DNA of 64,000 bases. Source: Nitrospinota bacterium (GTDB lineage: Bacteria; Nitrospinota; Nitrospinia; Nitrospinales; VA-1). Of the stretch, positions 28,158 through 39,009 are shown in pieces; within the stretch, counting starts at the first letter, position 1; each line of letters opens with the position of its first letter. Under the pieces are notes generated by a model. That model was not told the origin of the DNA. It ran no database searches and saw only the letters and a program-made list of their open reading frames with translations. Location: assembly GCA_013349585.1 (NCBI GenBank), contig DUZG01000003.1, forward strand, positions 1-64,000, written 5' to 3'. The position numbers were made by a program, and so were the translations under genes.

Positions 28158-29940
28158 TTTTATGCCGGTGGGTAATAGGCAAGCGCCTGTCTTTACCAAA
28201 GGCTTTAGGAGTGATTTTAACACCCGGAGGGCCTTGCCGACGTTTGTATTCACTGGCATCCACCAGTTTTGCGACTCGCTTGATATCCGTTGTCGACAAA
28301 CCGGGAACTTTTATCTCTTCGACCGATTTATCTTCTTCAATGTATTTTAACAAGACTGGATCCAGTAAATCATAGGCAGGTAACGAATCGGAATCTTTCT
28401 GATCTGGCCGTAGTTCTGCCGAGGGTTCTTTCGTGATGATGGACTCGGGGATGATTTCTTTTTCATCATTGAGCCAACGCGAAATTTTATAGACCCAAAA
28501 TTTTGGTACGTCTTTGATAACGGCGAATCCCCCAGCCATATCGCCATAAAGAGTGCAATACCCCACACTGAATTCACTTTTATTTCCCGTAGCCAGAACC
28601 ATCCACCCCATTTTATTTGAAAGTGCCATGAGCAGGTTGCCGCGTATTCTTGCTTGTATGTTTTCTTCTGCTAACCCAGAACCCGTTCCTTTAAATGGTT
28701 TTGCGAGGATGTGACCGTATGCCTCCATGGCTTTTTCTATGGGAAGCGTCAAAGTCGCAATGTCTATATTCTTTGCTAGGTCAAGAGAATCCTGAACGCT
28801 ACCTTCAGAAGAGTAGGGGGAGGGCATCAACACTCCGACCACATTTTCTGAGCCTAACGCTTGCGCAGCAATGACTGCGGTTAATGCCGAATCGATTCCG
28901 CCGCTCAGCCCTAGTACCACTTTTGAAAATCCGTTCTTGGAAATATAGTCACGAGTGCCTAAAACCAGTGCTGAGAAAATCTCTTCGACCTCTGTTTTAT
29001 CACAGCAAATATGAGAGGGAAGGGCGGGGTATTTTTTCTGTTTCGATAGCCCCGCCGGTGCGCGGTAAGATCGAATATTGATTTTAGAAGATAGTTTTTT
29101 CTTTGGTTTAGGAATGATTTCAATATCGGAAAAAATCAATTCTTCTGCGAAAGAATTTCCCTGCGTGACGATTTTGCCATCGGGTGCTACCATCATACTT
29201 TGCCCGTCAAATACTAACTCATCCTGACCGCCGACCAGATTGACATAAGCAATATGTGAGCGATAACTGCGTGCACGTTGCTGGATCATTTTTTTTCGTG
29301 CTGTGCCTTTTCCTTTGTGGAAGGGAGAAGAAGAAATATTCAACAGCAAGTCTACCCCACCTTTACCGCACAGAGTTTTTCCCGGCCCTGATTCCTCCCA
29401 AATATCTTCGCAAATTGTAATACCCAGTGTTGCTCCTTTTAATGCAAACCGAACGGGAGTGCTGCCTTCCTGAAAATATCTTTTTTCATCGAATACACCG
29501 TAATTTGGAAGAAGCATTTTTCGACAAGTGCCGACATGCTTGCCATTGCAAAGCAGGGCCGCAGAATTATAGATGGAGTTGCCGTGCTTTTCTGCAAAGC
29601 CGACAATGGCAGTCAGCCCTCGGGTATGAGATACAATTTTTTCCAGAGCCCTGTGACTGTGCATTAAAAAACTGTCTTTCAGTAACAAGTCTTCAGGTGG
29701 GTAGCCAGTGATAGCTAATTCTGGGAAAAGAATTACATCGGTGCCCATTTTCCGGGCTTGCTTTAAATGGCTTTTTATTCTATTGGTATTGTCATCAAAA
29801 TCGCCGACCATCGAATTCATTTGCGCCAATGCAATTCGCATGGCAGTTCCTAGTTTTTTCGGCATTGATTCCACGCTCTTTTTACTTGCAGGCATTGTCG
29901 ACTTTTTTTTCGAGAGGTTCTTTGGAAAATTAATATTCAT
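28153..29940 (-). CDS. nadE: Glutamine-dependent NAD+ synthetase
   Basis: 595 aa; nitrilase domain (RIALAQMNSMVGDF, LFPELAITGYPPEDLLL) plus NAD synthase domain (VLGLSGGIDSALTAVIA). True start may be the internal MRIALAQ. Confidence 0.95.
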   Translation of the reverse strand: MNINFPKNLSKKKSTMPASKKSVESMPKKLGTAMRIALAQMNSMVGDFDDNTNRIKSHLKQARKMGTDVILFPELAITGYPPEDLLLKDSFLMHSHRALEKIVSHTRGLTAIVGFAEKHGNSIYNSAALLCNGKHVGTCRKMLLPNYGVFDEKRYFQEGSTPVRFALKGATLGITICEDIWEESGPGKTLCGKGGVDLLLNISSSPFHKGKGTARKKMIQQRARSYRSHIAYVNLVGGQDELVFDGQSMMVAPDGKIVTQGNSFAEELIFSDIEIIPKPKKKLSSKINIRSYRAPAGLSKQKKYPALPSHICCDKTEVEEIFSALVLGTRDYISKNGFSKVVLGLSGGIDSALTAVIAAQALGSENVVGVLMPSPYSSEGSVQDSLDLAKNIDIATLTLPIEKAMEAYGHILAKPFKGTGSGLAEENIQARIRGNLLMALSNKMGWMVLATGNKSEFSVGYCTLYGDMAGGFAVIKDVPKFWVYKISRWLNDEKEIIPESIITKEPSAELRPDQKDSDSLPAYDLLDPVLLKYIEEDKSVEEIKVPGLSTTDIKRVAKLVDASEYKRRQGPPGVKITPKAFGKDRRLPITHRHKS

Positions 29941-30010
29941 CCCGTTTGGCAGATTATACTACAATAGATATTAATCCTTAATTATCTGGGGCAGAAAAAA
30001 ATATCGAGAT

Positions 30011-30445
30011 ATGACTGAACCTAATCAAGCAGAAGAGAGTATTAAACATTCAATTAATAAAAATGGGTTTCCCGAAAAAGTCGTTCGGCTTCCGTTCAAG
30101 CCGGTTTACGATGCCTGCAAAAAACACGGCACGAATTTGTCGGATGTTTTAGATAATTTGCAGGAACAGCAGATTTTCGGGAAAATCATTGGCAACCATG
30201 TTGAGTTTCGTTCTCGGGAGAAAATCGATTTAAAGTCTCCCAATCCGTCTTCTGCTGATGACTTCTCGTGGGTAAAAGGTGCAGCGGGAAATATGGAAGG
30301 ATTCCAGGGCGCTGCAAAAGAAGCCATGGGAAAAATGACTCCCGATCAAATGCAGGAAATTCGCAAATCTGTTGAATCAATGAGTGATGAAGAAAAGATG
30401 AATATAATGAAAATGTTCTCCCAGCGATTCGATCCTTCCAAATAA
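30011..30445 (+). CDS. Hypothetical protein
   Basis: 144 aa ORF; Met-rich C-terminus (MTPDQMQEIRKSVESMSDEEKMNIMKMFSQRF); next ORF follows 17 bp downstream. Confidence 0.65.
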   Translation: MTEPNQAEESIKHSINKNGFPEKVVRLPFKPVYDACKKHGTNLSDVLDNLQEQQIFGKIIGNHVEFRSREKIDLKSPNPSSADDFSWVKGAAGNMEGFQGAAKEAMGKMTPDQMQEIRKSVESMSDEEKMNIMKMFSQRFDPSK

Positions 30446-30462
30446 TTTAACTCAAAATATAT

Positions 30463-31311
30463 ATGCTAATTTTTTCTAAAGATATCGGTCAACGAGACCA
30501 TACTCATGCGCTGGAAGATAAACTGCCAGACTTGAAAAGCTATATGGAATACCAAAGAAAACTATTTCCATACACCGTTGTTCGGGCGGGATTAGACTTG
30601 GCCTACAAAGAGGTTGATGACATGCTCAATTTTGTCGATAACGATTATCGTCCGCCTACCGACAGCAACCGACAGGAATACCCTGCAGATGTTGATCAGT
30701 GGTACCGTCAACGGTTTCCCTGGTCGTCCGCATTTTTAAAAATGGAGGATATGCATTACGCTTTGGTAACTCTTGTTAAAATAATGGATTCCTTCCGTAC
30801 TCACGAAACCGGAAACAGTTATCATTGGACTGTTTTGTACGATTCCGTTCACAATATTATTCAGGTTTATAACAGTCTCATCCGGGAGAAACCCGACCAG
30901 TCGAGAGATATCCATTTGAGCAGTGGAGTTGAAGTTGACTTCGATGACTTTGTAAATAATTACTGGCTGAATCTCGATTTTATGATATTTTCGCAAGCCG
31001 ACTATCCTCACAAACCGCATATGAAAAGAAAAGCAGCGATTGAGGAGACGATCCAACAGCGTATGGCGGAAGGAGAGGAGCCTTTGGTTGCCCTGGAAAA
31101 CTTGGCCCCTGATTTAAAACCTGATGAAGCCACACTAAAACTTCTAAGGCGAGATCCTGTTGAAACTCGGCTTCTTGAATTGATCAGTCATCCTGAAACG
31201 GGAAAACAATATGACAGTATCAATAAAGAGTTTACAGAAAACCAGCAGTACGGAAAAATCTCAATTGTTGATGCTGATTATTTGGTTAACCACGAACATT
31301 CAAAGAAATAA
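30463..31311 (+). CDS. Hypothetical protein, likely co-transcribed with 30011-30445
   Basis: 282 aa ORF on same strand with short gap; no family recognised. Confidence 0.7.
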   Translation: MLIFSKDIGQRDHTHALEDKLPDLKSYMEYQRKLFPYTVVRAGLDLAYKEVDDMLNFVDNDYRPPTDSNRQEYPADVDQWYRQRFPWSSAFLKMEDMHYALVTLVKIMDSFRTHETGNSYHWTVLYDSVHNIIQVYNSLIREKPDQSRDIHLSSGVEVDFDDFVNNYWLNLDFMIFSQADYPHKPHMKRKAAIEETIQQRMAEGEEPLVALENLAPDLKPDEATLKLLRRDPVETRLLELISHPETGKQYDSINKEFTENQQYGKISIVDADYLVNHEHSKK

Positions 31312-31314
31312 ATA

Positions 31315-34300
31315 TCAAGGGGCGAAACTAAAAAAGTCTAGCTGACTCAAGCTGAACAGAGGTTTGGGAGACCTCTTGGGCGTTTTGTGTGAAGATTGAT
31401 AAGAGGCTCTTTTTCCTCCAGAAGTATCCTCAAAATAGGAGGAAGATTTCTGTACCGACTTTCTAAAAGAAATATCAGCCACCTGCTCCTCTTCGAAAGT
31501 TGTTTTAGGTCGTTTGGAAAGGACACTTCTTGATGATCTTTTTCTTTCGGCTATTTGGCTGTTTTCAATCCCAGTTCCTTCCCAGATATTCCCAAGGTTT
31601 TCCAAGCCATCAAAATAGACCGCTGTTTCTTCATCAATCTCTACCAATCCTTTTACTTCGCTAAACAAATTAAGAGGAGGAAGTTTTTTCCTTTTGGCTG
31701 TTGCTAGATCGAGCTTTAAATAAGTTGGTTCAGGGTATTCTAACTGAGTAAATAATTGCCCCGTAGTTTCGTTAGAACGCTGACTTAATTTTTTATCCAG
31801 AACGAGTATGTTTCCCGTATCACGCCGAGTGAATAATACGGATCCCGAAAATGCGGTTGCATTATGTCGGTTGGTGGCGGTTCTTATAAATGAGACGTTA
31901 ATATCTCCGGTTCCAGCATGGTTAATTTTAAAAATATCGATAGCATTTGATTCGAAGATATTGATTTTTCCTGATGTGGAATTGTCAATGTCAACCGAGG
32001 TCAAATTTGTTTCGATAGCGTTGTCTGATGTTCCAAACCCTGTTACCAGGTCGGCTACCAGTCGCCCCGATGTGCTAATATCCAAAGCACTTGTGTCACC
32101 ATCGCGAACGCCGCCATTCGTTGAAGTCAAAGTGATGGAAGTGGTTGAAGAGTTTGAGGTGGTGAGCAAGCCAAGAGTAATATCTTGATCGGCTGACAAG
32201 TTAATAGTTTCTGTTCCTGCGTTGAAAGATCCTCCTGTTGCCATTGTTATTGCACCTCCGTTACTCTCGGCCCTTGCAATTATTTTTCCCGAGGTGGTAA
32301 CGTTTCCACTAACATTCAGTGATTTGGCACCATTTACTGTCACAGTAAGGTCGCCGCCTATTGTGGAATTCCCCAATGTAAAATCACTGTTACTAACCAC
32401 TGTTGCGTTGGCAGTTCCTGATGTGTTGAAGCTAGCTGTGCCAGCGATAGTTAATACGCCAGCACCTGCAATGGCCGCCCCAGATGTTGCAGTCAATGAA
32501 CCGGTAGTCGTTACATCAACGCCAAAGTCCATGCCGCCTGTGCCGGCGTTGATAGTAATGTTGCCCAGGCCTGATGAAGCTGTGCCAGAAAAGTTAACTG
32601 CACTTCCCGTTGCTGTTGCGTTCAAGGTTAGTGGTCCAGAAAAAGAAGTTACATTGTCTAATGTCGTGGTTCCATTGGAGTTATTCCCTATTGTCAGATC
32701 TGTAGCAGTGATCTGACTGAGTTCAGTATTATTCAAAGAAAAACTGCCAGCACCTGATCCCAGTCCTATGGTTTGGCCAGACTGCGAAGCCAATAATGTT
32801 GCAGTGCCTGAGTTGATTGCGCTAACGGCACCCAATGCTATATCGCTGGAGATGATAGATAAAGAGTTGCTACTGGTGTTCAATGTTTGGCCTGATGAAA
32901 TTGTAAAAATACCACTGCCATTAGCATCACTATCTGAATTGAAACTTGTTGTGTTGTTAGTAGTTAGGTTGGAAGAGAGAGTAATTCCATTTCCGGAATT
33001 CACGGTTAAGACTTTAAAAATAGAAGCGGAATTTTCAAAAATAACCGATGATCCTGAGGATGTTGCATTTAAAGTTACTGATGTGAACTGGTCCGAATCC
33101 GTTGAAGGGATTCCGTCCACCGTGATATTGCCATTGGTGTTATCGCCAACGACCAGATCCCCGGCTATAATTTTTCCCAACTCGGTCGAAGTTAAACTCA
33201 AACCGCAGGTATCGCCGCAGTTGGAGGCTCCTAAGCCGATAGTGGCATTAGCCAGATTTGTTTGAATTGTTGTTGATGCGGTACCGCTACTTAATGTCGA
33301 TCCTCCAATTGTCAGTCCATTCGATTTCAGGACAATAGCGCCTGATGCTATGAAATTATTGTTGAGATTTATGGCACCCGTGGATTTAAGCGTTATAGCT
33401 CCAGCCGTTGTGATGTTGCCAGTGTTTGAGGCTAATGTAATGTCTCCGGACGATGTAATGGTGCTGGTATTAATGACCAGTCCTGTTGTGCCAGACAAAG
33501 TCGATGCTCCTTGTCCTGTTATGGTCCCTCCGCTTTGTCCGATGGTCAGTTTTCCAGCAAGATTCAATGAAGTTCCAGATGCAAGGGTAATGCTGCCATT
33601 GATCAGATTGAGATCACCGGTGATCAGAGCCAGTTCAGTATTACTGATATTCATTCCGGAAAATCCGGAAGTAAACCCCAACCCTAAACTTCCGCTGTTT
33701 GATACATTAATGGTGGTTGCACTGGTGCCGGTATTTATCGACCCAGTTAAACTCAAATCACTGGCCGTGACAGTCAAAGCGTTATTGGTTGTAGATAAAG
33801 CTCCAGAAATGGTTGTGGTGCCGGTGCCTGAGTTCAGATCTACTGTTCCATTTGCTGAAAGACCGGCAAGAGAAACTCCCGAGCTTGCAGTTAGGTTTGC
33901 GGTTGTTACGGAAGTCAGTGCATTGCCAACAGTAATACTGCCTGTGGAATTTAGAGTGAGCGAACCATTATTAGCTGTAATCGTAGACCCGCCTAAAGTT
34001 ATATTTCCTCCAGAAATGCTTGTACCACTTGCCAGAGAAAGCGAGCTTCCTCCTTCTAGATTAATGTTTTCTGCTGCCGTTAGCGTGCTGTTGTCGAGAG
34101 TTAGGCCGCTGTTGGCAGTCATCGTTATAGCACCTTGAGAAACTAGAGCGTTGTCGATATTTATCGTTGAGCTGGTAGAGGTGAGAATCAAGGCTCCCGC
34201 AGAGGTTGTGTTGCTGGCGCTAAGTGTCAATGCACCTGCTGAGCTTAAAGTAACGCCACTTCCTAATGCTAATACTGAAGAGTTTGCGTTGATGCTTAAG

Positions 34301-36759
34301 TCGCCAGAAGATGTGGTAATGCCGCCATTCAAAGTAATACCGGAGCTTGCTACCAGGGCAACGGTTCCGGCGGCTGTTAAATTGCCTGTTGTCGTGATGC
34401 TGGTAGGTGCTGTCAGCGTTAACCCGGCAGCCGCAGTCATACCACCGGTAATGGCACTCAAGCTTATAGCTGTTGCACTGTTTAGAGAAACGCCACTGGC
34501 AAAAGTAATATTATCCTTTGGGTCGATTGTATCGATGCCGTTATCGGAGTCTCCGTTTAAGCTAATAGCTCCTGTAGTTGTGGTGATATCGGCATTGACA
34601 TTAATTCCATTAACGGCTTTAGCTTCCAGTGAAGAAAACGAAGAGTCCGCCTGAAATATAATAGCACCATCTGAACCCGAGACATGAGTGTTGACATTCA
34701 GCACAACACCCTCATTAAAAGAAGTGAGGGTAATTCCATCTACGGTGATATCACCGTTGAGGGTTCCGCCAATGGTGAGCTTATTGCCGCTGATGTTATT
34801 CAGCTCAGATTGCACGATGGACATATCACACAGGCTTGCGAAACCAGCTCCACAACCGGATAACGCGCTGCCACCTAAGAAAATATTTGTGTTCGATCCA
34901 ATGGTTACATTGCCGGTGCCACTGTTAATGTTGCTCGCCAAATTTAAAGTTCTACCTGTTAGAGAAATATCGCCTCCGTTCGAAGTCAAATTTCCTATGA
35001 TCAGGTCACCCTTTGCCTCGAAGATGATATTTCCTCCCTGGGTAGAGATGGTGTCATTCGCTCCAAGGAATTGAATATTTCCGGTAGAAGAAACGATATC
35101 CCCGTTAGTGTCTTTGCTGATAAGATTTTTTGTGGTTCGGAAGGTAACTGAGTTGCCGCTACCTTGCTGTAAACTGATAAAAGCAGATCCACCTAAATTC
35201 GCGATGGTGATTTTTTCGTCTGCTTGTAGAATTATATTTGTTGTTCCTGAAATTCCTTGAAGTGTACCAACAGAGATAGTCGCTATTTCGAAAGTAGCCG
35301 CACCACTGGTGGTAGCTTGCGAACCTGCAACAACGTTAATTTCTTTTGGGTCAAGCAACAATGTTCCGGTTTTTCCATTGGCAGCGGTGGTGTTTACTGA
35401 CCCATCAAAAAATAGTTCTTCTTTCCCGGAGACTTCTACGAATCCGCCATTGCCAAAATATTTTCCTCCGCGACCTTTGACAATCCCTTGAAAGTGGATT
35501 CTTCGATCGGCCCAGAAAATCGTTCTGCCGCCATCACCATAATTCACGGCATCTGCAAATATCAGTGTGCCAGATCCGATATAGGTATCCCATGCATTGG
35601 GAACGGTGCCATTACCCTGATAGTCACCGCCAAACAATAATGTTCCACCTCCAGAATCGCCAGAAACATCTATGAAGCCTGTTCCGTAAAGCCCAACCAG
35701 ATGGCCCAGAACATTAATTTCGCCTCCTGTTTCTCCTGCATTGTAACCCGAAGCATCCAGCGTTCCTGAAACATGGACATCGCCTTCATCGCCACCCATC
35801 AAAATTATTTTTCCATTTTTCTCCATAACAGACCTTGCCTGAATCACGCCATCCATATTGATCACATGGTCTACGATATCTTGTGCGGCATTGACATCCA
35901 GCCGAACCACACCCCCATCAGCAAAAATACTGCCACTGTTAGTGATTAGAGTGGATAGGGTTTCTCCATCCATTCCTGTTACCTGGTCTACCACTTTGCT
36001 GTCGATTGCAAGGTTGATCAATTGATCACCATAAAGGTCGAGGGTAAAAGTTTTACCTGAAGCCAGACTCACTTTCCCCAGTCTGGCATTGATCACTCCT
36101 AGATTTTGTACGCCCGGTGCCACCAAGGCCACGAGTCCGCCTTCAGCAGCGGTTATGGTGCCTTGATTGACTATTGAGTTCGAGAAACTGGAGGGGATAT
36201 CGAAATTATAATTTTCACTCAAAAAATTTGAATTGTTAATATTGCTGGTTGTTGCTACTAGACCATGCACGTCCACTTGCGAATTGTTACCAAAGAAAAC
36301 CCCATTGGGATTAACCAACCACAAATCACCATTCGATGTCAGTTTTCCTAGAATTTGTGAAGGATCATTTCCCGTTACCCGGTTCAGAGTAACGCCACCC
36401 TGTGATAACTGGAAGTCAACGTGTTCCATCGTATCGATGTTAAAACTTTCCCAATCAATGATCGCCTTGGTAGTGCCTTGGTAAATATTCATGGTATCAG
36501 GGATGGACGTATCATCAATTATCACCGAACCAGACTTAATAGTTGGGTCGGTAGGAAGGGCGAAAACGATCGAAGGGAAAATACCTATCAGATAAGTCAA
36601 AAATGAAACCAGAAATATCGCCCAATTGCTTGGCTTCCGGGAGAGTTGGAATACTCGTCCCGGGCGAGAGGCTGATTTCTCACGAGGAAAAGGCATTGTT
36701 GGCTTTTCTCCGGTCTTTGCCGGGCCAAATGCCATCTGATTTATTTTAAAAACGTTCAT
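31315..36759 (-). CDS. Two-partner secretion exoprotein, filamentous hemagglutinin family (TpsA)
   Basis: 1814 aa; extended signal peptide, TPS domain (VTLNRVTGNDPSQILGKLTSNGDLWLVNPNGVFFGNNSQVDVHGLVATT), long Ser/Thr/Gly/Asn beta-helix repeats, basic C-terminal tail. Confidence 0.95.
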   Translation of the reverse strand: MNVFKINQMAFGPAKTGEKPTMPFPREKSASRPGRVFQLSRKPSNWAIFLVSFLTYLIGIFPSIVFALPTDPTIKSGSVIIDDTSIPDTMNIYQGTTKAIIDWESFNIDTMEHVDFQLSQGGVTLNRVTGNDPSQILGKLTSNGDLWLVNPNGVFFGNNSQVDVHGLVATTSNINNSNFLSENYNFDIPSSFSNSIVNQGTITAAEGGLVALVAPGVQNLGVINARLGKVSLASGKTFTLDLYGDQLINLAIDSKVVDQVTGMDGETLSTLITNSGSIFADGGVVRLDVNAAQDIVDHVINMDGVIQARSVMEKNGKIILMGGDEGDVHVSGTLDASGYNAGETGGEINVLGHLVGLYGTGFIDVSGDSGGGTLLFGGDYQGNGTVPNAWDTYIGSGTLIFADAVNYGDGGRTIFWADRRIHFQGIVKGRGGKYFGNGGFVEVSGKEELFFDGSVNTTAANGKTGTLLLDPKEINVVAGSQATTSGAATFEIATISVGTLQGISGTTNIILQADEKITIANLGGSAFISLQQGSGNSVTFRTTKNLISKDTNGDIVSSTGNIQFLGANDTISTQGGNIIFEAKGDLIIGNLTSNGGDISLTGRTLNLASNINSGTGNVTIGSNTNIFLGGSALSGCGAGFASLCDMSIVQSELNNISGNKLTIGGTLNGDITVDGITLTSFNEGVVLNVNTHVSGSDGAIIFQADSSFSSLEAKAVNGINVNADITTTTGAISLNGDSDNGIDTIDPKDNITFASGVSLNSATAISLSAITGGMTAAAGLTLTAPTSITTTGNLTAAGTVALVASSGITLNGGITTSSGDLSINANSSVLALGSGVTLSSAGALTLSASNTTSAGALILTSTSSTINIDNALVSQGAITMTANSGLTLDNSTLTAAENINLEGGSSLSLASGTSISGGNITLGGSTITANNGSLTLNSTGSITVGNALTSVTTANLTASSGVSLAGLSANGTVDLNSGTGTTTISGALSTTNNALTVTASDLSLTGSINTGTSATTINVSNSGSLGLGFTSGFSGMNISNTELALITGDLNLINGSITLASGTSLNLAGKLTIGQSGGTITGQGASTLSGTTGLVINTSTITSSGDITLASNTGNITTAGAITLKSTGAINLNNNFIASGAIVLKSNGLTIGGSTLSSGTASTTIQTNLANATIGLGASNCGDTCGLSLTSTELGKIIAGDLVVGDNTNGNITVDGIPSTDSDQFTSVTLNATSSGSSVIFENSASIFKVLTVNSGNGITLSSNLTTNNTTSFNSDSDANGSGIFTISSGQTLNTSSNSLSIISSDIALGAVSAINSGTATLLASQSGQTIGLGSGAGSFSLNNTELSQITATDLTIGNNSNGTTTLDNVTSFSGPLTLNATATGSAVNFSGTASSGLGNITINAGTGGMDFGVDVTTTGSLTATSGAAIAGAGVLTIAGTASFNTSGTANATVVSNSDFTLGNSTIGGDLTVTVNGAKSLNVSGNVTTSGKIIARAESNGGAITMATGGSFNAGTETINLSADQDITLGLLTTSNSSTTSITLTSTNGGVRDGDTSALDISTSGRLVADLVTGFGTSDNAIETNLTSVDIDNSTSGKINIFESNAIDIFKINHAGTGDINVSFIRTATNRHNATAFSGSVLFTRRDTGNILVLDKKLSQRSNETTGQLFTQLEYPEPTYLKLDLATAKRKKLPPLNLFSEVKGLVEIDEETAVYFDGLENLGNIWEGTGIENSQIAERKRSSRSVLSKRPKTTFEEEQVADISFRKSVQKSSSYFEDTSGGKRASYQSSHKTPKRSPKPLFSLSQLDFFSFAP

Positions 36760-36767
36760 CTGTAAAC

Positions 36768-38507
36768 TTAAAAATGTGTCGACAAGCTGAAAAACATTCG
36801 GGTGTCCTTGTTGCCCTCTGCCGAGACATCTCGGTTTAGAGGCTTGTCAAATTCAACATACCCGGAAATATAATCCGTAACATTGAATCTCAATCCCATA
36901 CCAATAGAACTGAGGTCTTGTTTGCTGGAGCCGGTTGAAGTTTTGATTCGACTCCACACCGTTCCATAATCGAAAAATGTATATGCCTGGATGTCTTGAA
37001 TGTAGGCTCTATTGATTTGAAAGGCTTTTTGTAACTCAAGCTTTAAAGCCAAGCCATGGTCACCTGTAATTTCTGAAGGATCAAAAGCCCGTCCAAATTG
37101 TGAGCCACCTACTCCAAACTCTTGGGGTGCCAATAGTTTTTCAAAAGAGTATTGCCACGATGCAGCGCCCAATAACATCCAGGAAGGAACCAGTTGTTGC
37201 AGTCGAAGCACTTCTCCAGAGATTTTTGAAAAGTTAGCTCTGCCTTCGGGGCGCGAAAGCTTGAGTCCGCCCGATTCGCTGGCGCCAAAAATGTTTAGTC
37301 CCTGGCTCCAGTTAATGCTAAGTAAGTTGACCCCGCGATAACTGTCGACGAAATCGTAAGACAAACCAAAATTGGCGATGCGTAATTTATCTTTCGAATT
37401 CGTATCACCCAAAAATTTTGTAGTGGAATCTCTGCGGGCAAAACCAAAAAACGTGTTCAAGTTTTCAGCGCGAGATCGGATGATAGGATGTGTCACTCGC
37501 AACGTGAAAGCGGTGCTATTTCCTTTCACATCAAAAACTTCAAGATCCGCACCGGGTTGAGACTTGCTGGCTGAACCAGAAAAATAAATTTTAGTTCCTT
37601 CAGAAAAGACAGGCTGTTCATAAAATCCACTAAAGAACCTCAGCTCATCGGTTTGTTTTGTAATTACCCCTTGAAAGCCGATTCGTTCATAAAGCCCTAG
37701 CAAAGAATTTGTGCTGGCATTGCTAGAAAACTGGATGGGTCCGTTGAATTTTGAACCACGGTTATCGACTCCAAGACTTCCTGCGTATCTTTTATTCTCA
37801 AAAATCAAGGTCAGGTCGGTAGCCCCTGATTGAACTTTAGAAGGCGTTAAAACCGATTTCACTGTCACGCCGGGCAAGTCATCTACTAAAAGCAAATATC
37901 GCTCGAGATCTTTGGCAAGTAGCGGTTTGGATTTTAAAAGCTTCTTGCGATATTTATTAAGTAAGCTTCTCGGGCCGATAACATCTCCCTGAACATTGAC
38001 CTTGTCCACGAAACCTTCTATGACATCGATACGGATGACCCCTCTGTCAATTTGTTGCGGAGGAACAACAGCTTTGCTCAAAATGTATCCGTCATTCCTG
38101 TACATATTCGTAATTGTTTGTGCAATGCCATACACATGCCCTAACGAAATACGCTTTCGCATATACTTTTTAAATAATCTGGAAAACCTGCGTTTGCTGT
38201 AAAGGGTCGAACCCTTAATAACCATTTTTCGCAAAATAAACTTTACCTTCCGCAACTCCTCGGGAAACATAGGTTTGAGATTGTCTTTTCGTACGGGTAT
38301 CTTTTGCGCTTTTGGTTTTGCTTGCTTCTTGAAGCGTTCTTCGAATCGGAGTGGGGAGGCCTGCTTATAAACTTGATCCCGCCCTTGGGAAGAAATCTGG
38401 GCAAAAGAGGGCAAGGCAAAAAAATTACAGAAGAGAAGGCAAAAAGCCCCTACTGTAAGAATTTTATTTTTGAAATTAGTTGTAACCAAATCCACCACCA
38501 TATTCAT
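36768..38507 (-). CDS. Two-partner secretion transporter, ShlB/FhaC/HecB family (TpsB)
   Basis: 579 aa; signal peptide, POTRA-like regions (KAVVPPQQIDRGVIRIDVIEGFVDKVNVQGDV), Omp85-type barrel (FGVGGSQFGRAFDPSEITGDHGLALKLELQ), C-terminal F. 8 bp upstream of tpsA. Confidence 0.93.
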   Translation of the reverse strand: MNMVVDLVTTNFKNKILTVGAFCLLFCNFFALPSFAQISSQGRDQVYKQASPLRFEERFKKQAKPKAQKIPVRKDNLKPMFPEELRKVKFILRKMVIKGSTLYSKRRFSRLFKKYMRKRISLGHVYGIAQTITNMYRNDGYILSKAVVPPQQIDRGVIRIDVIEGFVDKVNVQGDVIGPRSLLNKYRKKLLKSKPLLAKDLERYLLLVDDLPGVTVKSVLTPSKVQSGATDLTLIFENKRYAGSLGVDNRGSKFNGPIQFSSNASTNSLLGLYERIGFQGVITKQTDELRFFSGFYEQPVFSEGTKIYFSGSASKSQPGADLEVFDVKGNSTAFTLRVTHPIIRSRAENLNTFFGFARRDSTTKFLGDTNSKDKLRIANFGLSYDFVDSYRGVNLLSINWSQGLNIFGASESGGLKLSRPEGRANFSKISGEVLRLQQLVPSWMLLGAASWQYSFEKLLAPQEFGVGGSQFGRAFDPSEITGDHGLALKLELQKAFQINRAYIQDIQAYTFFDYGTVWSRIKTSTGSSKQDLSSIGMGLRFNVTDYISGYVEFDKPLNRDVSAEGNKDTRMFFSLSTHF

Positions 38508-39009
38508 CTTAGCGGGAAATAAAGAGCTGAAGTTGAGTCCAAAAATACCTTTGCTAAAATCCTTGAATTACCGTAAATAAAGGGCTTGAGCCTTAAAAGG
38601 TTCTGCTGCATACTTGCTGTCTCAATCGAGATTACTTCCCATATTTCATAGAGTTTCATGCCATAATTTGACAGCCCAAAGCCTCGGGGGAATTCGAAAG
38701 AATATTTGATTTTTTAAACAAACTGCATTGGAAGTTAACCCTTTAATTACAAGTATTTCAGGCATATTGACTCCTTATTAAAAGCAAGGACTATGCCAAA
38801 GGGCGTCCTACGAGAATAATTGCGTAAGTATTTGTAAATAAAGTATTTTATTAGTTTTGATGCGGGAAAAATTACTCGGTACAGAGTCAAAATCGGAAGT
38901 TTTTTCCATTGCCTGTCAATTTTTTGATAACAGGAGAAGAGATGGAAAATCCTATTTGGGATATTTGAGGGTTCAAAAAAAGTCAAAGAATTTAAAAAAA
39001 GCCGGGCAA

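Noticed and set aside
31808-35074. Series of long plus-strand ORFs (126-262 aa: 31808, 32222, 32768, 33350, 34151, 34688)
   Set aside because: Antisense shadow ORFs of the repetitive tpsA beta-helix region; Pro/Val/Ala-rich low-complexity translations with no domain signals.
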